Shown: piece by piece, positions 8,125-15,739 of the stretch
Position numbering within the stretch: the first letter of the stretch is position 1
How the letters are laid out: the number at the start of each line of letters is the position of its first letter
From: Peptococcaceae bacterium BRH_c4a
GTDB lineage: Bacteria > Bacillota > Desulfotomaculia > Desulfotomaculales > Desulfocucumaceae
Assembly (NCBI GenBank): GCA_000961585.1
Contig: LADN01000008.1
Coordinates: 1-64,000 of the forward strand
Direction: 5' to 3'
Length of the DNA stretch: 64,000 nucleotides
The notes under the pieces: model-generated
The model's input: the letters and a program-made list of their open reading frames with translations, nothing else
Databases searched by the model: none
Told to the model about the DNA's origin: nothing
Made by a program: the position numbers and the translations under genes

Positions 8125-8171
8125 AGAGGACGGGTATTTATAATGCCTTAGTCCTCTTATGTATTTTTTAA
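8125..8171 (+). terminator. Possible terminator after radC
   Basis: AGAGGAC (8125-8131) pairs with GTCCTCT (8151-8157); a T-rich run follows at 8166-8171. Weak because of the 19-base loop and distant T run. Confidence 0.4.
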
Positions 8172-8193
8172 ATCTTTGAAAGGAGGTACCTAT

Positions 8194-9210
8194 ATGCATG
8201 ATCCGGTTCGCCAGCATCCGGAAGAAAAATTCAAAAGGGCAGGATTGTATGGAAATCCACCTTGTCCAATATGCGGTGGAAATTGGTGTGGATATAACAG
8301 CTTTTTATGCAGCTGTATGAGAGAGGATAAAGGCTCATTCAAGACTGTAATACAGCCCAAGACAGGTAAACCGGCATATCAACACTGGCTTAAACCAGGT
8401 ACCGTTAACTACAGTAAATCAGATGAACTGGATATGCCGATAGAAGTAATAGCGTCGGTGGAGAAACTGGACAGAGTGTACAGGGAACTCCTAAACCTCC
8501 TTTCATTGTATCAGGAACACAAGGAAGATCTTTTGCGCCGTGGCTTAACAGAAGGGGATATAAAGAAGAATGGATATAAGAGCATTCCCAAGATTATAAA
8601 ACCATGGGATATATGCAAGAAGCTCAAAGACATAGGGTACGACCTGTCTGGAGTCCCAGGTTTTTATAAAGCCGATGGGAAGTATGAAGGAACCTACTGG
8701 ACGTTCAGCTGGAAGCCCGGGTATTTTATACCGATGCTGGATGCAAAGGGCCGAATTCAAGCCCTACAAAGGAGAATCGAAAACCCTAAAGAAGGTGAGC
8801 CAAAGTACATGCTACTGAGCTCATCAGGAAAGAAAGGCGGAGGTAACAGCGGAACGCCTGCTCATGTGGCAAGACCTGCTGAGATCAGAGACAGAATAAT
8901 TTGGATAACAGAGGGACCGCTAAAAGCGGATATAGCAGCAAAATACTTAGGTGCTGTGGTTATCGGGCTAATGAGTGCGGGTACCTGGGTGCAGGCTTTA
9001 GAGGTAGTGGATGAGCTGAGTCCCGAAGAGGTTATAACAGCTTACGATATGGATTTCAAAACAAACAAATTGGTAAATAAACCTCTTGAGTTGCTAAAAG
9101 GTGAACTAAAAGAAAAGGGCCTAGTTGTACGTCAGGCCACATGGGACGAAGTAAAGGGCATAGATGATGCGCTGGTTGGAGGAAAGAAAATAACAATCGG
9201 GGGTCGCTAA
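8194..9210 (+). CDS. Primase-like protein: N-terminal zinc finger and Toprim-type (DUF3854-like) domain
   Basis: 338 residues. The N-terminus has a zinc-binding pattern (CPICGGNWCGYNSFLCSC, residues about 24-41). The C-terminal half has a Toprim-like order: IIWITEGPLKADIAAKYLG (Glu-Gly strand, near 8900-8945), GLMSAGTWVQAL, and VITAYDMDFKTN (Asp-x-Asp, near 9030-9055). This arrangement is found in primase-like proteins of phages and conjugative elements. TTG 8176 opens the frame but includes the ribosome site; ATG 8194 follows AAAGGAGGT. No helicase domain is present, so it would act with another helicase. Role in element replication is inferred. Confidence 0.7.
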   Translation: MHDPVRQHPEEKFKRAGLYGNPPCPICGGNWCGYNSFLCSCMREDKGSFKTVIQPKTGKPAYQHWLKPGTVNYSKSDELDMPIEVIASVEKLDRVYRELLNLLSLYQEHKEDLLRRGLTEGDIKKNGYKSIPKIIKPWDICKKLKDIGYDLSGVPGFYKADGKYEGTYWTFSWKPGYFIPMLDAKGRIQALQRRIENPKEGEPKYMLLSSSGKKGGGNSGTPAHVARPAEIRDRIIWITEGPLKADIAAKYLGAVVIGLMSAGTWVQALEVVDELSPEEVITAYDMDFKTNKLVNKPLELLKGELKEKGLVVRQATWDEVKGIDDALVGGKKITIGGR

Positions 9211-9211
9211 T

Positions 9212-9574
9212 ATGAAAATTATTCTCGAAAACGAATTGGAGAAGTGGGCCTGGGAAATAATGATGGCTGCTCATTACAAGTGGGAAAAAAACCACGGTAT
9301 GCTGTTGCTGGATCAGATGAATTGGTATTTTGAGGATATTTACGGGGAAGAAAGAGAAAAGATCATTAAGCAGGAGGTTGAACGCCGCTTGTTGGATGAC
9401 TTTGACGAAGAATTCTTTACTACTGAGGATGAATACGTGAAGTCTGGGTTGGAGAAATACACTGACGATTTTTTTGAGGGTGCTAACGAGGAAAAACAGG
9501 ATTTCGAGCGGGATCTATGCGAGGAGTATAGGGTAGCCCAGGAGGATATAGCCACTACCTGCCGGAGGATGTGA
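9212..9574 (+). CDS. Hypothetical acidic protein, possibly frameshifted at 3' end
   Basis: 120 residues, very acidic and helical (YGEEREKIIKQEVERRLLDDFDEEFFTTEDEYV), unknown family. It starts two bases after the preceding stop. After its stop, another frame stays open to 9669 and reads like protein (YLPEDVKDELRQIYYTFFNAPEKL), joining onto this gene near 9535-9570 if one base is added or lost. Either the gene once ended at 9669 or a second tiny gene exists without a clear start. Confidence 0.5.
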   Translation: MKIILENELEKWAWEIMMAAHYKWEKNHGMLLLDQMNWYFEDIYGEEREKIIKQEVERRLLDDFDEEFFTTEDEYVKSGLEKYTDDFFEGANEEKQDFERDLCEEYRVAQEDIATTCRRM

Positions 9575-9678
9575 AGGACGAACTGCGCCAGATATATTAC
9601 ACATTCTTTAATGCGCCGGAAAAATTGACGGTGATTTATAACGGTGAGGTTATCCAAGAAAGCAACTAATTAACCTTT

Positions 9679-9734
9679 AAGGAGGTGACCGCCGGGGGCA
9701 TTAAGCCCCGGCGGGGCCCCCGGCAAAGTAAATG
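9679..9734 (+). promoter_or_regulatory. SD-hairpin-start leader 3
   Basis: AAGGAGGTGA at 9679-9688, a perfect 9-bp stem GCCGGGGGC (9691-9699)/GCCCCCGGC (9716-9724), then ATG at 9732. Folded spacing is 11 bases. An alternative fold pairs 9689-9699 with GCCCCGGCGG at 9705-9714. Confidence 0.6.
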
Positions 9735-9908
9735 GAACAAACAAGTAATATAAAGGCTGAAAAAACGGCAACAGACCAAATAACAGTCATGGACGTTTAT
9801 GAGTCAGTCGACCGTTTTTTTGAAAAGAAACTCTATCCGTTCGTAGTAGTAGCAGTGCCGGTGTACCTTACAGCACACATTATACTGCTCATAATGAACA
9901 TCAAATAA
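9732..9908 (+). CDS. Small single-pass membrane protein (58 aa)
   Basis: 58 residues, starting MEQTSNIKAEKTATDQ and ending in one hydrophobic segment (YPFVVVAVPVYLTAHIILLI) followed by MNIK. Unknown family. It is in the same orientation and spacing as the surrounding element genes and has the same SD-hairpin-start leader as three others, which supports it as real. Topology would place the short C-terminus across the membrane. Confidence 0.55.
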   Translation: MEQTSNIKAEKTATDQITVMDVYESVDRFFEKKLYPFVVVAVPVYLTAHIILLIMNIK

Positions 9909-9937
9909 GCCAATATGGCCGGAAAACATTAATCCTG

Positions 9938-9982
9938 AAAGGGGGGAATGTGCCGGCCATGGGGCCGGTACGGATAAAGATG
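9938..9982 (+). promoter_or_regulatory. SD-hairpin-start leader 4
   Basis: AAAGGGGGG at 9938-9946, then TGCCGGCC (9951-9958) pairing with GGCCGGTA (9963-9970) around a 4-base loop, then ATG at 9980. Folded spacing is about 13 bases. Confidence 0.5.
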
Positions 9983-10354
9983 TTTGAAAATGCGGAAGTA
10001 TTTTACAGCTACACAAGGAAACAGGCACTTGAAGATGGTGTTTTACTGGATGTAACACAGGTAGCTGCTGAAGCAGGATTCAAATACCCTGTTGCAGTGA
10101 CCAAAAGATTGTGGGATGAAGTTGTAACCCCGGACGATGAATCAAAAGAGTATGGCCAAAGCGAAGAAGGCCGTTTGTGGGACGTTTTATGGATGTGCAT
10201 GATTGCTGCAAAGTACAGCAAAGGCTCAGAAATAAAATTCCAATTATACGTCCAAAACGGCGGAAGGGAAAGGCTTATCTCACTTAAAGCAGTATGTCAC
10301 TCGGGGGATGAAGCGGAGCCGGTAATCACAATAATGATGCCGGAGGAGGATTAA
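9980..10354 (+). CDS. DUF6573-like plasmid protein
   Basis: 124 residues. The segment YTRKQALEDGVLLDVTQVAAEAGFKYPVAVTKRLWDEVV is the hallmark of a small family (DUF6573) widespread on plasmids and conjugative elements, function unknown. The middle (RLWDVLWMCMIAAKYSKGSEIKFQLYV) and C-terminal strand also fit. A GTG at 9950 opens the frame but would be inside the leader hairpin; ATG 9980 is preferred. Confidence 0.7.
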   Translation: MFENAEVFYSYTRKQALEDGVLLDVTQVAAEAGFKYPVAVTKRLWDEVVTPDDESKEYGQSEEGRLWDVLWMCMIAAKYSKGSEIKFQLYVQNGGRERLISLKAVCHSGDEAEPVITIMMPEED

Positions 10355-10403
10355 TTAAAAAATAAGCAGTGTGCTAGAACATGAAGCAAAAGGAGTGAAA
10401 GCA

Positions 10404-12227
10404 ATGAAAGAATATAAAGATTTCCACCTGTTTTGTGGTCTTGGCGGAGCAGCCCTTGGCTTTAAGAGAACAGTAGCAGAATACCGGGGTATGGTCGGAA
10501 GGTTTCACTGCATTGGTGGGATTGATGTTGATCCGGCGGCCTGTGAAGATTTTCAAAATCTGGTCGGGGTTCCGGCAACTAGGATTGATCTCTTTACCAG
10601 AAGGGATTATGTGGCTTTTCACGGCAAAGAACCACCGACTGATTGGAGAGAAGCTACCTCTGAGGAGATCCGAGCAGCCGCCCAGTATGAGTATCCTGAT
10701 GTGGTGTTCTTATCACCGCCATGCAAGGGCTTCAGCGGACTGCTACCAAGTAAGAAGGCTGCCAGTGAGAAATACCAGGCATTAAATCGGTTGGTGGTCA
10801 GGGGCTTAAAGCTTACCCTCGAAGCCTTTTCCGATGACCTGCCTGCTTGCATCCTTCTGGAGAATGTTCCCCGTATTACAACCCGGGGTTCATGGTTATT
10901 GAAACAAGTTAAGAACCTATTGAAAAATGCCGGATATGAAATACATCCTCCGAAAGATCAGGACGGTTACCATGACTGCGGCGAACTGGGCGGCCTTGGC
11001 CAACATCGTAAGAGATATCTGTTAATTGCCAGGTTGCCAGAAAAGATGACCAGCTTTATTTACAAGCCCCCGAAGCGGCGAGTGAAATCCATCGGGGAAA
11101 TAATAGGCCCCTTGCTGATGCCCGACGACCCGGGCGCCGGTCCTATGCATAGGTTACCAAGGCTGAAGTGGTTGACATGGGTGCGCTTGGCACTAATCCC
11201 GGCCGGCGGTGACTGGCGAGATCTGGAGAAATTGGCCCCGGAGCAGTATCGGCTTGAATACGTTCCCCGGGGTGCAGGTTCTTATGGTGTACAGGACTGG
11301 GGCAAACCAGGCTCAACAGTGGTTGGGAGTGCATATATTAAAGGCAGTAACCCTGTTGCAGTGGCAGATCCGAGATTATCGCCAAGCATAGGCCAATCAT
11401 ACAAAGGCAGTGCAGGACTTATGGGGGTGCTTGATTGGGGACAACATTCAAAAGCAGTGACAGGAAGAGCGGCGGCGACCAGCAGCAACTGTCCAGCAAC
11501 AGTGGCCGATCCAAGACTTCCACAATGTGACAACCGGTTTCACAATAAGTACCAACTCCACTCGTGGGATGAACCAGCAGCCACAGTAACAGGTATCGCA
11601 GACATACAGGCTGGAGCACCATCCATTGCGGACCCCAGAACAGGTTTTAAAGGCTGTACCCACACCGCCATTTACAGGGTGGTTAAATGGGACAACCCGG
11701 CCGGAACTGTGACAGGTGCTATGAGGCCGAATAACGGTGCACCTTCAGTGGCCGACCCGAGAATGAACTGCAGCCCCCGGAACGGCACCATGGGTGTTCA
11801 GACCTGGGACCAGCCCGGGGCCACTGTAATCGGAGCTGGCGATATCCATGCGGGCACGGCAGCCGTAGCCGACCCCAGAATGCCGACCGACAATGACCGT
11901 CCCGATCCGCCCCCGGTGATTATCTCACTTGATGGGACGTGGCACCGGCCACTGACGACCCTGGAGTTGGCAGCCCTACAGGGATTCCCTGTTACCCTGG
12001 AGGACGGAAGTCCCATGGTACTGAGCGGGAAAAGTGACGCTAGGTGGCGGGAGAGAATCGGAAACGCAGTGCCCCCGCCTGCGGCCAAGGCAATAGCGGA
12101 GCAGATATTGAATGCACTTCTGGTCAGTGAATTTAATGAATGGACTTTGGGGTCAACTGGTGTGTGGGTAACACCGCGAAATGAAGCATTTCCGCATGCT
12201 GAGATTGTTACTGTTAACAAGGATTAG
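10404..12227 (+). CDS. DNA (cytosine-5) methyltransferase with tandem internal repeats
   Basis: 607 residues. Motif I is HLFCGLGGAALGF, motif IV SPPCKGFSG with the catalytic Cys (about bases 10717-10740), motif VI LENVPRI, motif VIII-like GQHRKRYLLIA, and motif X RERIGNAVPPPAAKAIAEQI at the end. Between them, about residues 285-500, lie five copies of a 30-40 residue unit of the form W-(x)-P-x-TV(T/I)G-...-VADPR, where target-recognition sequence is expected. The normal family is 330-450 residues, so the repeats account for the extra length. ATG 10404 follows AAGGAG; the earlier start at 10371 is less likely. On a mobile element it probably protects DNA against host restriction; no cognate nuclease gene is adjacent. 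Confidence 0.9.
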   Translation: MKEYKDFHLFCGLGGAALGFKRTVAEYRGMVGRFHCIGGIDVDPAACEDFQNLVGVPATRIDLFTRRDYVAFHGKEPPTDWREATSEEIRAAAQYEYPDVVFLSPPCKGFSGLLPSKKAASEKYQALNRLVVRGLKLTLEAFSDDLPACILLENVPRITTRGSWLLKQVKNLLKNAGYEIHPPKDQDGYHDCGELGGLGQHRKRYLLIARLPEKMTSFIYKPPKRRVKSIGEIIGPLLMPDDPGAGPMHRLPRLKWLTWVRLALIPAGGDWRDLEKLAPEQYRLEYVPRGAGSYGVQDWGKPGSTVVGSAYIKGSNPVAVADPRLSPSIGQSYKGSAGLMGVLDWGQHSKAVTGRAAATSSNCPATVADPRLPQCDNRFHNKYQLHSWDEPAATVTGIADIQAGAPSIADPRTGFKGCTHTAIYRVVKWDNPAGTVTGAMRPNNGAPSVADPRMNCSPRNGTMGVQTWDQPGATVIGAGDIHAGTAAVADPRMPTDNDRPDPPPVIISLDGTWHRPLTTLELAALQGFPVTLEDGSPMVLSGKSDARWRERIGNAVPPPAAKAIAEQILNALLVSEFNEWTLGSTGVWVTPRNEAFPHAEIVTVNKD

Positions 12228-12261
12228 TTATTGCACACTTAAAAAATAGGGAGGAATGTAT

Positions 12262-12368
12262 GTGAGATATTGCCCAATGAAGATATTGTTTTAGATGGTG
12301 ACTGTTACGGTTGTGAGTTTAGCGGTAGTAAGTGCAGGTACACAACCGAAAAAATTAAGGATGTATGA
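12262..12368 (+). pseudogene. Frameshifted remnant of a small zinc-ribbon-like protein
   Basis: GTG 12262 follows GGGAGG and gives MRYCP, after which a single-base shift near 12277 moves into an open frame reading NEDIVLDGDCYGCEFSGSK, then CRYTTEKIKDV and a stop. The joined product would carry four cysteines in a CP-x(n)-C-x2-C-x(n)-C layout. Short and lightly supported. Confidence 0.3.
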
Positions 12369-12378
12369 ATGATTAAAT

Positions 12379-12815
12379 TAGTGCATGACCGGTTGTATTG
12401 AACTGGTCATGCACCATGCATAAAAAATTAAAAACCTGGACGGTAGGCCCGGACAGGCAGGGATTATACCCTGAAAATCGCCTACGACTCCGGTCAGGAG
12501 TGACCACCGCAATGCGGAATGAGTCGTGCCCAGTGCTTGATGCACGCCGCTGGATGGCGGTATGGGCAGAATGAATACTAAACATTGAACCTTGCGGGAG
12601 GCAAGGCAACCTTGCGGAGCAGGGAGGCCAACTGGAAGGACCGCAGGAACAACTACATAGCCAAGCGGGCAAAAAGGGCAAGGCCCGTCTCAGACACCAC
12701 TGAAGCGGTAGTGGAAGGGGTCTGAGACGGGCCGGAAGGATGGCCCGGGAACCCGCTAAGCTCACGGGCTAAAGGGCACTCTAAAGGGGCAGTTTGTACA
12801 AAAAAACTCTGAGAC
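12379..12815 (+). ncRNA. Second multi-branched structured region, probable RNA
   Basis: No convincing frame, but dense nested complementarity. GTGCATGACC.GTT pairs with AAC.GGTCATGCAC (12379-12412). GTAGGC/GCCTAC follows. ACGACTC/GAGTCGT encloses two perfect hairpins, GGTCA/TGACC and CCGC/GCGG. TGCCCA/TGGGCA encloses GTGC/GCAC and CCGC/GCGG. CCTTGC/GCAAGG follows. A 13-bp stem, GCCCGTCTCAGAC/GTCTGAGACGGGC, encloses CCACT/AGTGG (about 12682-12733), then GCCCG/CGGGC. Two three-way junctions point to RNA, though a DNA-level role such as an origin or recombinase site is possible beside the integrase genes. No clean promoter or terminator was found. Confidence 0.55.
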
Positions 12816-12888
12816 AGCCGAATGATGACCCTTGGGCGTGGTTAATTATTGCCAAAAACAGTGAATTAGAGATCAGGAGGATTGGCAA

Positions 12889-13314
12889 ATGTGGTGTGAA
12901 TGGCAAGAGAACGACAATCAGGTTTATAACCGGTTAATGGGTCAGTTTGTCAATCATGTGGCTAAGTATTCCAAGGGAGGCAGTTATGAGGCACGAAGGA
13001 TGAAGTTTAACAAATTCAAAACATTTATTGCTTTTTTGAGCAATCACTATACTACTGAAGACATAAGAAATATTCAGCCTAAACACATAGCGGCATTTAT
13101 TAGATACCGGAGAAACGGTGGTTATGCTACGATAACCATGCTTTCTGACTTATCGGTAATTCGGTGGTGGTTTAATCAGATACCATGGAAAAGATTTGAC
13201 ATGCCTGATAACAGCGAAATTTTTAAGCTGGAGGAAAGGTTAAATGAAAGAGCATACGTTACGGAAATCAAGGAAAAATACAGACGCCTCAAAAGGCGTA
13301 GAGGGCGTATATAA
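12889..13314 (+). CDS. Integrase core-binding (SAM-like) domain protein without catalytic domain
   Basis: 141 residues matching only the N-terminal DNA-binding domain of tyrosine recombinases (a four-helix region: FNKFKTFIAFLSNHYTTEDIRNIQPKHIAAFIRYRR, then ATITMLSDLSVIRWWFNQIPW). It ends in a very basic tail (KEKYRRLKRRRGRI). CAGGAGG precedes the ATG. It overlaps the full integrase gene by 71 bases in another frame. It may be an accessory DNA-binding factor or the remains of a duplicated integrase. Confidence 0.6.
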   Translation: MWCEWQENDNQVYNRLMGQFVNHVAKYSKGGSYEARRMKFNKFKTFIAFLSNHYTTEDIRNIQPKHIAAFIRYRRNGGYATITMLSDLSVIRWWFNQIPWKRFDMPDNSEIFKLEERLNERAYVTEIKEKYRRLKRRRGRI

Positions 13315-14209
13315 AAACCTTACGGTTCAGTTTGACAAAACGTTCAGGAGGGCAGTGGAAGCATCAGAGGGTAAAGTAAGCATAAAGACCCACCACCGTT
13401 ATAGAGAAAGCATGAAAGAAATAATGCGTTTTTGTGCCCGGGAATTCAGGCTACAAAAACTATCGAAGATAGCTGATAAACATGTTATTGCTTATGTTAA
13501 TCACCGGAGAGACCAAGAAACAGCTGAAAAAACTATCAAAAATGATATTGCTGCATTAAGATTTTATCGGCGTTACATGGAAGATAGAAACGGAGAATTA
13601 ATTGACAATAGAGGTATTGGATTGAAATCAACTCCTGATGGTCGGAAGGATCGGGCCTGGCGGGAAGATGAATACGAAAAAATGCTAAAACTGACAAGAG
13701 AATTAAACCGGAAGGATGTAGAGCTTGCTATAAGGCTGGCCAGACATGCTGGTTTAAGGGTACATGAAATTACAAGGCTGGACGGGATAAAGGCTGAACA
13801 AGCAATAGAAACCGGCTGGCTGAATGTAAAGGGAAAGGGTGGAAAAGAGAGGCAGGTTCCTTTAAGCCAGGAGGCAAAACAGGTACTATTGGAAGCCTGC
13901 GATTTACTTCCGGATAAAAAACTTAAATTACTGGTGCCGAAGGATGAAAAAACACATCTGGTAATTAAACGGATTCAGGGATTTATAAGGCGACACAGGG
14001 AAAAGGTTTTTGAAAAGGACCACCGGACAGTGAATTTAACCATACACGGCCTGCGCCATTTATATGCCAGGGGAGAATATAGCAAAAGAGAAAAAGTTCA
14101 ATCATACAAAGGCAAAAAGTGCAAATTTGACAGAAAAGCGTTGAGGGAAGTTTCAGAGTTGCTGGGCCATGGCAGGAAAGACGTGACAAGAATATATTTG
14201 GCAAGGTAA
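13244..14209 (+). CDS. Tyrosine recombinase/integrase
   Basis: 321 residues. SAM-like DNA-binding domain at residues 25-125, then the catalytic domain with all expected residues: Arg in ARHAGLRVHE, Lys in KGKGGKER, HGLRH (His-x-x-Arg type), GHGR, and the nucleophile Tyr in VTRIYLAR at the very C-terminus. Such enzymes integrate and excise mobile elements. The product ends seven residues after the usual nucleophile helix begins, as in phage-type integrases. It follows the domain-only protein, with overlap suggesting coupled translation. It is a candidate integrase for the conjugative element at 1-15 kb; I did not find its attachment sites. Confidence 0.85.
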   Translation: MKEHTLRKSRKNTDASKGVEGVYKNLTVQFDKTFRRAVEASEGKVSIKTHHRYRESMKEIMRFCAREFRLQKLSKIADKHVIAYVNHRRDQETAEKTIKNDIAALRFYRRYMEDRNGELIDNRGIGLKSTPDGRKDRAWREDEYEKMLKLTRELNRKDVELAIRLARHAGLRVHEITRLDGIKAEQAIETGWLNVKGKGGKERQVPLSQEAKQVLLEACDLLPDKKLKLLVPKDEKTHLVIKRIQGFIRRHREKVFEKDHRTVNLTIHGLRHLYARGEYSKREKVQSYKGKKCKFDRKALREVSELLGHGRKDVTRIYLAR

Positions 14210-14273
14210 AAGATGCCATGGTTTAATTGGCTTTTACGATAGCTAACGAGGGTCTTGCAGTGAAGGAGAGATA

Positions 14274-15155
14274 ATGTTGCCAAAATCGGAACCGTTTGAT
14301 CGTGACAATACGAGAACATTAAAGGATGAAAGAAGAAAGAACTGGTTCTGGGATTCAAACGAGATATTTTCATCGGATCTCTCTGCTTATGCCAAGCTTG
14401 TGAGAATATATCTGGCCAGGTGTGCAAATGGTGATCGTCAGGCTTTTCCGTCCTATAACAGGATTGCCAAGGATTGCGGTATAAGTAGAGATACTGCAAA
14501 AAGGGCTGTAGCTGAACTTGAGGAGAAGGGATGGGTTATAAAGAAAATTCAGATTAAAGATGACGGGGAACATTCGTCTAATATTTATTCCCTTTGTGAT
14601 CCTCCGCAGCCTGTGAAAGAAGAAATAAGACCAGTGGTAATTGAAAATGAGAGAGGTAGGTGCTCACAGCACCCACCCTGTCATAATTTAGAGGGGGTAG
14701 GTGCTGACAGCACCGAGGTGGGTGCTGTGACAGCCTCTAACAATACTAATATAACAATAACCATGGAACAAGATATAAATAAACAATCATTCAAGCATAC
14801 ATCCATTCATCATGATAAAAATAAAAATCGCGTGCGCGCTAAGACCGAGGAAAAGCGTGCTGTGGATAATGTGGATAGTGTGGATAAACCAAAGGACCCA
14901 GTAAGCCTTCAAAAGATTCTGAGGTATACTGGCTTTGAGGGATCAAAGGTTGAGGTTGAATTTATTGCTACTTGGGCGGATGTCTTTCCTCTGGATATGA
15001 TCGAGTATGCTGTTACAAAGTCTGTATTGAACGGCAAAAAGAGTTTACCATACATTGGTGGAGTTTTTGAAAGTTGGCTAGAAAAAGGTGTTAGAACTAT
15101 AGAACAGGCTGAAAATGAAACACGATATGATTCGGTCAGAAGTCATGGGCCATGA
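14274..15155 (+). CDS. Replication-type protein: N-terminal winged helix plus DnaD-like C-terminus
   Basis: 293 residues. Residues 30-110 form a helix-turn-helix of the plasmid/phage replication type (AYAKLVRIYLARCANGDRQAFPSYNRIAKDCGISRDTAKRAVAELEEKGWVI). Residues 215-280 (EVEFIATWADVFPLDMIEYAVTKSVLNGK, YIGGVFESWLEKGV) match the DnaD-like helicase-loading domain. The linker is low-complexity and its DNA carries GGTGCT/AGCACC inverted repeats near 14660-14735 and three DnaA-box-like 9-mers. Initiator or helicase-loader role is inferred. AAGGAG precedes the ATG. Confidence 0.7.
   Translation: MLPKSEPFDRDNTRTLKDERRKNWFWDSNEIFSSDLSAYAKLVRIYLARCANGDRQAFPSYNRIAKDCGISRDTAKRAVAELEEKGWVIKKIQIKDDGEHSSNIYSLCDPPQPVKEEIRPVVIENERGRCSQHPPCHNLEGVGADSTEVGAVTASNNTNITITMEQDINKQSFKHTSIHHDKNKNRVRAKTEEKRAVDNVDSVDKPKDPVSLQKILRYTGFEGSKVEVEFIATWADVFPLDMIEYAVTKSVLNGKKSLPYIGGVFESWLEKGVRTIEQAENETRYDSVRSHGP
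14861..14887 (+). repeat. Three tandem DnaA-box 9-mers inside the replication gene
   Basis: TGTGGATAA, TGTGGATAG and TGTGGATAA lie back to back at 14861, 14870 and 14879. The first and third equal the complement of the consensus DnaA box TTATCCACA. They encode Val-Asp repeats in the protein, so a coding explanation is possible; an origin inside the initiator gene is a known plasmid and phage arrangement. Confidence 0.5.
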
Positions 15156-15239
15156 CCTTTGTTACCATGGCCGGTTAGGCCGCTTACCTAGTTACTCTGA
15201 CATATTTCCAGGGAATTAGGCGGTAGTGCCCACCTGATC

Positions 15240-15254
15240 GGGGGCTTGACGCCC
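15240..15254. terminator. Possible terminator between replication gene and XRE gene
   Basis: GGGGC-TTGAC-GCCCC hairpin. T run is 17 bases away (15269-15275), so termination is uncertain. The 200-base gap 15156-15354 shows nothing else clear. Confidence 0.3.
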
Positions 15255-15354
15255 CATCCTAAACTATTACTTTTTTCTGTCCATTATAGACAACTTGAGA
15301 CAAGGCCTGTATAAGTTGTAAATCCATCTGGGAAAGCCAATGCTAGTTAACCCA

Positions 15355-15573
15355 CTATTTTAACACATCCTCATTTACGAACTTAAACAACTCTCCTGGT
15401 GTGCAATTTAAAGCAATACACAGTTTTTCTATATGGCTTATTTCTATTCTTTTAACCCTTTCATGGTATAAAGCAGAAATTGTTCCAGGTCGTATTCCTG
15501 TTCTTAAAGATAACTCTTTTTGGGTCATTTTGTATTTACCTAACATATCTGAAACATGAATTCTTATTGCCAC
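15355..15573 (-). CDS. XRE-family helix-turn-helix regulator of the dnd operon
   Basis: 72 residues, a minimal Cro/CI-type HTH: MTQKELSLRTGIRPGTISALYHERVKRI with the recognition helix GTISALYH, then HIEKLCIALNCTPGELFKF. Single-domain repressors of this type bind palindromic operators as dimers. Transcribed divergently from dndB, 166 bases away; the intergenic region carries a perfect 11-bp inverted repeat at the dnd promoter. The ribosome site GGAGGGGAG is well placed. The role as dnd repressor is inferred from position and operator. Confidence 0.85.
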   Translation of the reverse strand: MAIRIHVSDMLGKYKMTQKELSLRTGIRPGTISALYHERVKRIEISHIEKLCIALNCTPGELFKFVNEDVLK

Positions 15574-15651
15574 TTTTGCTCCCCTCCAAAATGAATTATA
15601 GCATTAGAGGTAATTATATTACAAATTTTTGCATGGTGTTTACTTTTTTGA

Positions 15652-15695
15652 TTGCAAAATTACTCCTATAGTAATATAATGTCAATAGGAGTAAT
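15652..15695 (+). promoter_or_regulatory. dnd operon promoter overlapped by palindromic operator
   Basis: TTGCAA at 15652-15657 and TATAAT at 15675-15680 with a 17-base spacer. ATTACTCCTAT (15659-15669) and ATAGGAGTAAT (15685-15695) are perfect inverted copies flanking the -10 element, so a bound dimer would block RNA polymerase. Confidence 0.8.
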
Positions 15696-15739
15696 TTATG
15701 AGCATAAAAATTAATTGGTTAAATATGGGGTGAGCTTTA

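Noticed and set aside
12379-12815. Group I or group II intron
   Set aside because: No domain V-like sequence, no intron-encoded protein and no interrupted gene at the flanks.
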